Position numbers and translations under genes: made by a program
Notes under the pieces: model-generated
Database searches by the model: none
Told to the model about the DNA's origin: nothing
Seen by the model: the letters and a program-made list of their open reading frames with translations, nothing else
Part shown: one piece after another, positions 27,152-28,892 of the stretch
Layout of the letters: each line of letters begins with the position of its first letter
Numbering within the stretch: position 1 is the stretch's first letter
IMG/VR virus record: IMGVR_UViG_3300031951_000918
Span: 1 to 28,892 of that record
From: a virus
DNA: 28,892 nucleotides
Strand: one strand, 5' to 3'

Positions 27152-28190
27152 AGACAAAATCAATATTATTCCAACCCGCGAGTTTTCAGAGGAGACTTGG
27201 CAGAAGGCGATTGAAAGACAAAGAGAAAAATTAAATATCAATTATCAGATTATAAGTTTTGGGAGGTTTGCGGTTGGATACCACGCTCCAACCGTTAAAG
27301 ATGCATTCATGGATAAGCAGTTCAGGGATAAGGCTTTTAAATCAGTTGGTTCACAAATAGCCGCTATAAAACTTATCCACGCTAAATCTAAGATTGAATG
27401 TGTTGACGGTGCAGTAGAGGCTTGGGTAGATGGGATGACAAATTTTCCAAAAATTATTATTGAGAATACTTTTGACCCGCCCGATAACTTTCATGAATTG
27501 TTTATAGAAGAAGGCAAAATACTTTTACCATTCCCTAAGATAGTGGTAATTACAGGTAGCGTACGCGTAGGCGATGAAAAAGCCATACCTCAAGGTCATG
27601 TTAATGAATTTGTATTTTGTGTAGTAGAACAAGACGCGAATGACCTAAGAGGAATACTTGTACATTTTTGCGTGCAAGACGGTACTAACGGGAAGATAGC
27701 CATAGCGACATTAGGCGTGTACGTATCGGAAAACCCTAAATCGCATGTACTAGAAATTAGACCACTGATACCACAATCACAAATTGGTTGGTTAGATGTA
27801 AATGAAATGCAATTGATGATACATCGGGCTATGAGTGCTATCTATATGATGACATTTCATGATGGTGATGTTTGCGTGTCTGTACCAACACCGAGAGAGA
27901 TACAAGTTAACCAAAAGAAAATACGCAAGGGCAAGACGCCTTTGGTTGAGTTCAAACTAATAACCGTAACAGGCAAGAAGCGAGAATTGCCAAGCGTGCC
28001 TCATGGGTCACACGCATCTCCAAGACAACATTGGAGGAGAGGACACTGGAGGAGCTACCGTTCAGGTAAGCGCAGTTGGGTTGCACCAATGCTTGTTGGA
28101 GACGAAGAGAATGGCAAGGTAGTCAAAGACTACGCTATTGGCAATTACCCTGAAGATGCTAATATGCACTCCTCGAAACTCTCAGTTTAA
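27138..28190 (+). CDS. Unknown 350-aa protein with conserved His/Arg C-terminus
   Basis: A 350-aa protein. The N-terminal 260 residues are mixed alpha/beta with no motif I can name (NYQIISFGRFAVGYHAPTVK, PFPKIVVITGSVRVGDEKAI). The C-terminus has a striking block GSHASPRQHWRRGHWRSYRS followed by GKRSWVAPMLVGD; I have seen HxRRGHWR-type blocks in several phage and prophage proteins of unknown function. The codons are visibly richer in A and T than in the polymerase upstream. AGGAG precedes the ATG, which overlaps the polymerase end by 14 nt. It may be a later acquisition into the replication operon. Confidence 0.7.
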   Translation: MATRKDKINIIPTREFSEETWQKAIERQREKLNINYQIISFGRFAVGYHAPTVKDAFMDKQFRDKAFKSVGSQIAAIKLIHAKSKIECVDGAVEAWVDGMTNFPKIIIENTFDPPDNFHELFIEEGKILLPFPKIVVITGSVRVGDEKAIPQGHVNEFVFCVVEQDANDLRGILVHFCVQDGTNGKIAIATLGVYVSENPKSHVLEIRPLIPQSQIGWLDVNEMQLMIHRAMSAIYMMTFHDGDVCVSVPTPREIQVNQKKIRKGKTPLVEFKLITVTGKKRELPSVPHGSHASPRQHWRRGHWRSYRSGKRSWVAPMLVGDEENGKVVKDYAIGNYPEDANMHSSKLSV

Positions 28191-28198
28191 AAACAGTC

Positions 28199-28852
28199 AT
28201 GCAAACACACGAAGTCAAATGGTCTTACTCTGGTCTTAAAGACTACGACAACTGCCCTCGCCAGTACCACGAAGTGAAGGTACTAAAAAGGTACACCAAA
28301 TTCCCTACTGAACAGATGCGCTACGGCACAGAAGTTCACAAAGCAGTAGAGGACTACGTAGGCGAGGGAAAACCCCTATTGCCGAACTATCAGAAATTTC
28401 AACGCCAACTTGACCCACTCGTAGAGATGGAAGGTATCAAGTATCCTGAGTTGCGTATGGCAATCAACTTTGACCGAGAGCCATGCAAGTGGGGTGAATA
28501 CTGGGTGCGTGGCATAGCCGACTTAGTAGTAATAAATGGTGACACAGCGTTTGTGGTTGACTATAAGACGGGTAGTAATAAGTACCCTGATTTAAAACAG
28601 TTACAACTCATGGCGTTAATGGTGTTTGCACACTACCCTGAAGTCCAACATGTGAAGGCAGGCTTGCTCTTTGTTGTGCATGAACACTTCATACCCACTG
28701 AATACCATAGAAAAGATTTGGATACATTGTGGACAGATTTCTATCCAACACTTGAACGATTGCGACTATCGTACGAAAATGGTGTATGGCAAGAAAACCC
28801 AACTCCCCTTTGTGGTTGGTGTCCAGTAAAGATTTGCCAATTTCATAAATAA
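28199..28852 (+). CDS. PD-(D/E)XK nuclease of the Cas4/AddB (Fe-S) type
   Basis: A 217-aa nuclease. It shows WSYSGLKDYDNCPRQYHE (Cys19), RYGTEVHKAVEDY with His47, RGIADLVV with Asp108, the catalytic VVDYKTGS (Asp121, Lys123) and the QLQLMA Gln helix (134-139). Four cysteines (Cys19, and C-terminal CGWCPVKIC at 205-213) match the Fe-S cluster pattern of Cas4 and AddB exonucleases, where one Cys precedes the nuclease core and three follow it. Expected role is DNA end processing in replication or recombination. It is not evidence of a CRISPR system: no repeats or other Cas genes are nearby. Confidence 0.9.
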   Translation: MQTHEVKWSYSGLKDYDNCPRQYHEVKVLKRYTKFPTEQMRYGTEVHKAVEDYVGEGKPLLPNYQKFQRQLDPLVEMEGIKYPELRMAINFDREPCKWGEYWVRGIADLVVINGDTAFVVDYKTGSNKYPDLKQLQLMALMVFAHYPEVQHVKAGLLFVVHEHFIPTEYHRKDLDTLWTDFYPTLERLRLSYENGVWQENPTPLCGWCPVKICQFHK

Positions 28853-28861
28853 GGAACGGTA

Positions 28862-28892
28862 ATGCCCTACGTAAACAAACCTAGACCATACA
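28862..28892 (+). CDS. Partial CDS at window edge
   Basis: An ATG with AAGGAACGGTA upstream opens a frame beginning MPYVNKPRPY. This opening resembles small phage HNH-type proteins that begin with similar basic residues, but only ten codons are visible, so the family is not established. Confidence 0.55.
   Translation, partial: MPYVNKPRPY

Noticed and set aside
28199-28852. A CRISPR-Cas locus, suggested by the Cas4-like nuclease
   Set aside because: No direct-repeat array or other Cas gene is visible in the window. Cas4-like nucleases are common in phages without CRISPR.

Overview
The window is a stretch of a tailed double-stranded DNA bacteriophage (Caudoviricetes). It carries a head-assembly and DNA-packaging block (terminase, portal, capsid) and a replication block (family A DNA polymerase, nucleases, DUF3310), with tight ATGA-type overlaps and almost no rRNA/tRNA/host metabolic content. 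I see no integrase, repressor, lysis or tail gene, so lifestyle and tail type are open. Many small genes resemble families common in uncultured freshwater/marine phages. The host cannot be named from the sequence.

Left block (1-11601, all minus strand, read right to left): a consensus-like promoter (11634-11661) drives small terminase, large terminase, a long portal protein, a 64-aa protein, a GroES-like co-chaperonin, a probable scaffold, a 157-aa protein, a probable head-decoration protein and the major capsid protein. A terminator closes the capsid gene (3158-3184). A new TTGACA/TATATT promoter with a structured leader begins a second transcript: a 229-aa structural-type protein, then (after a UUCG terminator at 2328-2343) a chain of small basic or membrane proteins, several sharing a C-terminal KGKT(K/R)G tag, and an endonuclease VII-like HNH protein.

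Divergent spacer (11602-12107): opposing promoters, long inverted-repeat arms and a possible 57-nt RNA gene on the minus strand.

Right block (12108-28892, all plus strand): first come short genes, each with its own promoter, 5' hairpin leader and terminator. A complete type I hammerhead ribozyme motif (12386-12437) lies between the first two genes; its strands overlap the end of the first gene. A repeated ~80-bp leader element (core TTTCAC-GGGGTC-GTGAAA) recurs at six sites. Two tandem paralogues (13136-13813, 14015-14629) were duplicated with their control regions. At 14761-15264 a gene-free region holds 16 TTCCAA/TTGGAA repeats, three DnaA-box-like sites and an AT-rich tract, and is the best candidate for the replication origin.

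From 17429 onwards a long operon-like run encodes a 302-aa partner protein, a MoxR/CobS-type AAA+ ATPase, an HExxH-plus-VWA protein (a chelatase-like or metallopeptidase module), unknown proteins, a VRR-NUC nuclease, a series of tiny overlapping genes, a zinc-ribbon protein, DUF3310, a family A DNA polymerase with a leucine at the position equivalent to E. coli Pol I Phe762, an unknown AT-rich gene, and an Fe-S-type PD-(D/E)XK nuclease.

The most notable items are the hammerhead ribozyme between two phage genes, the repeated leader element, the iteron-rich origin and the MoxR-VWA module.
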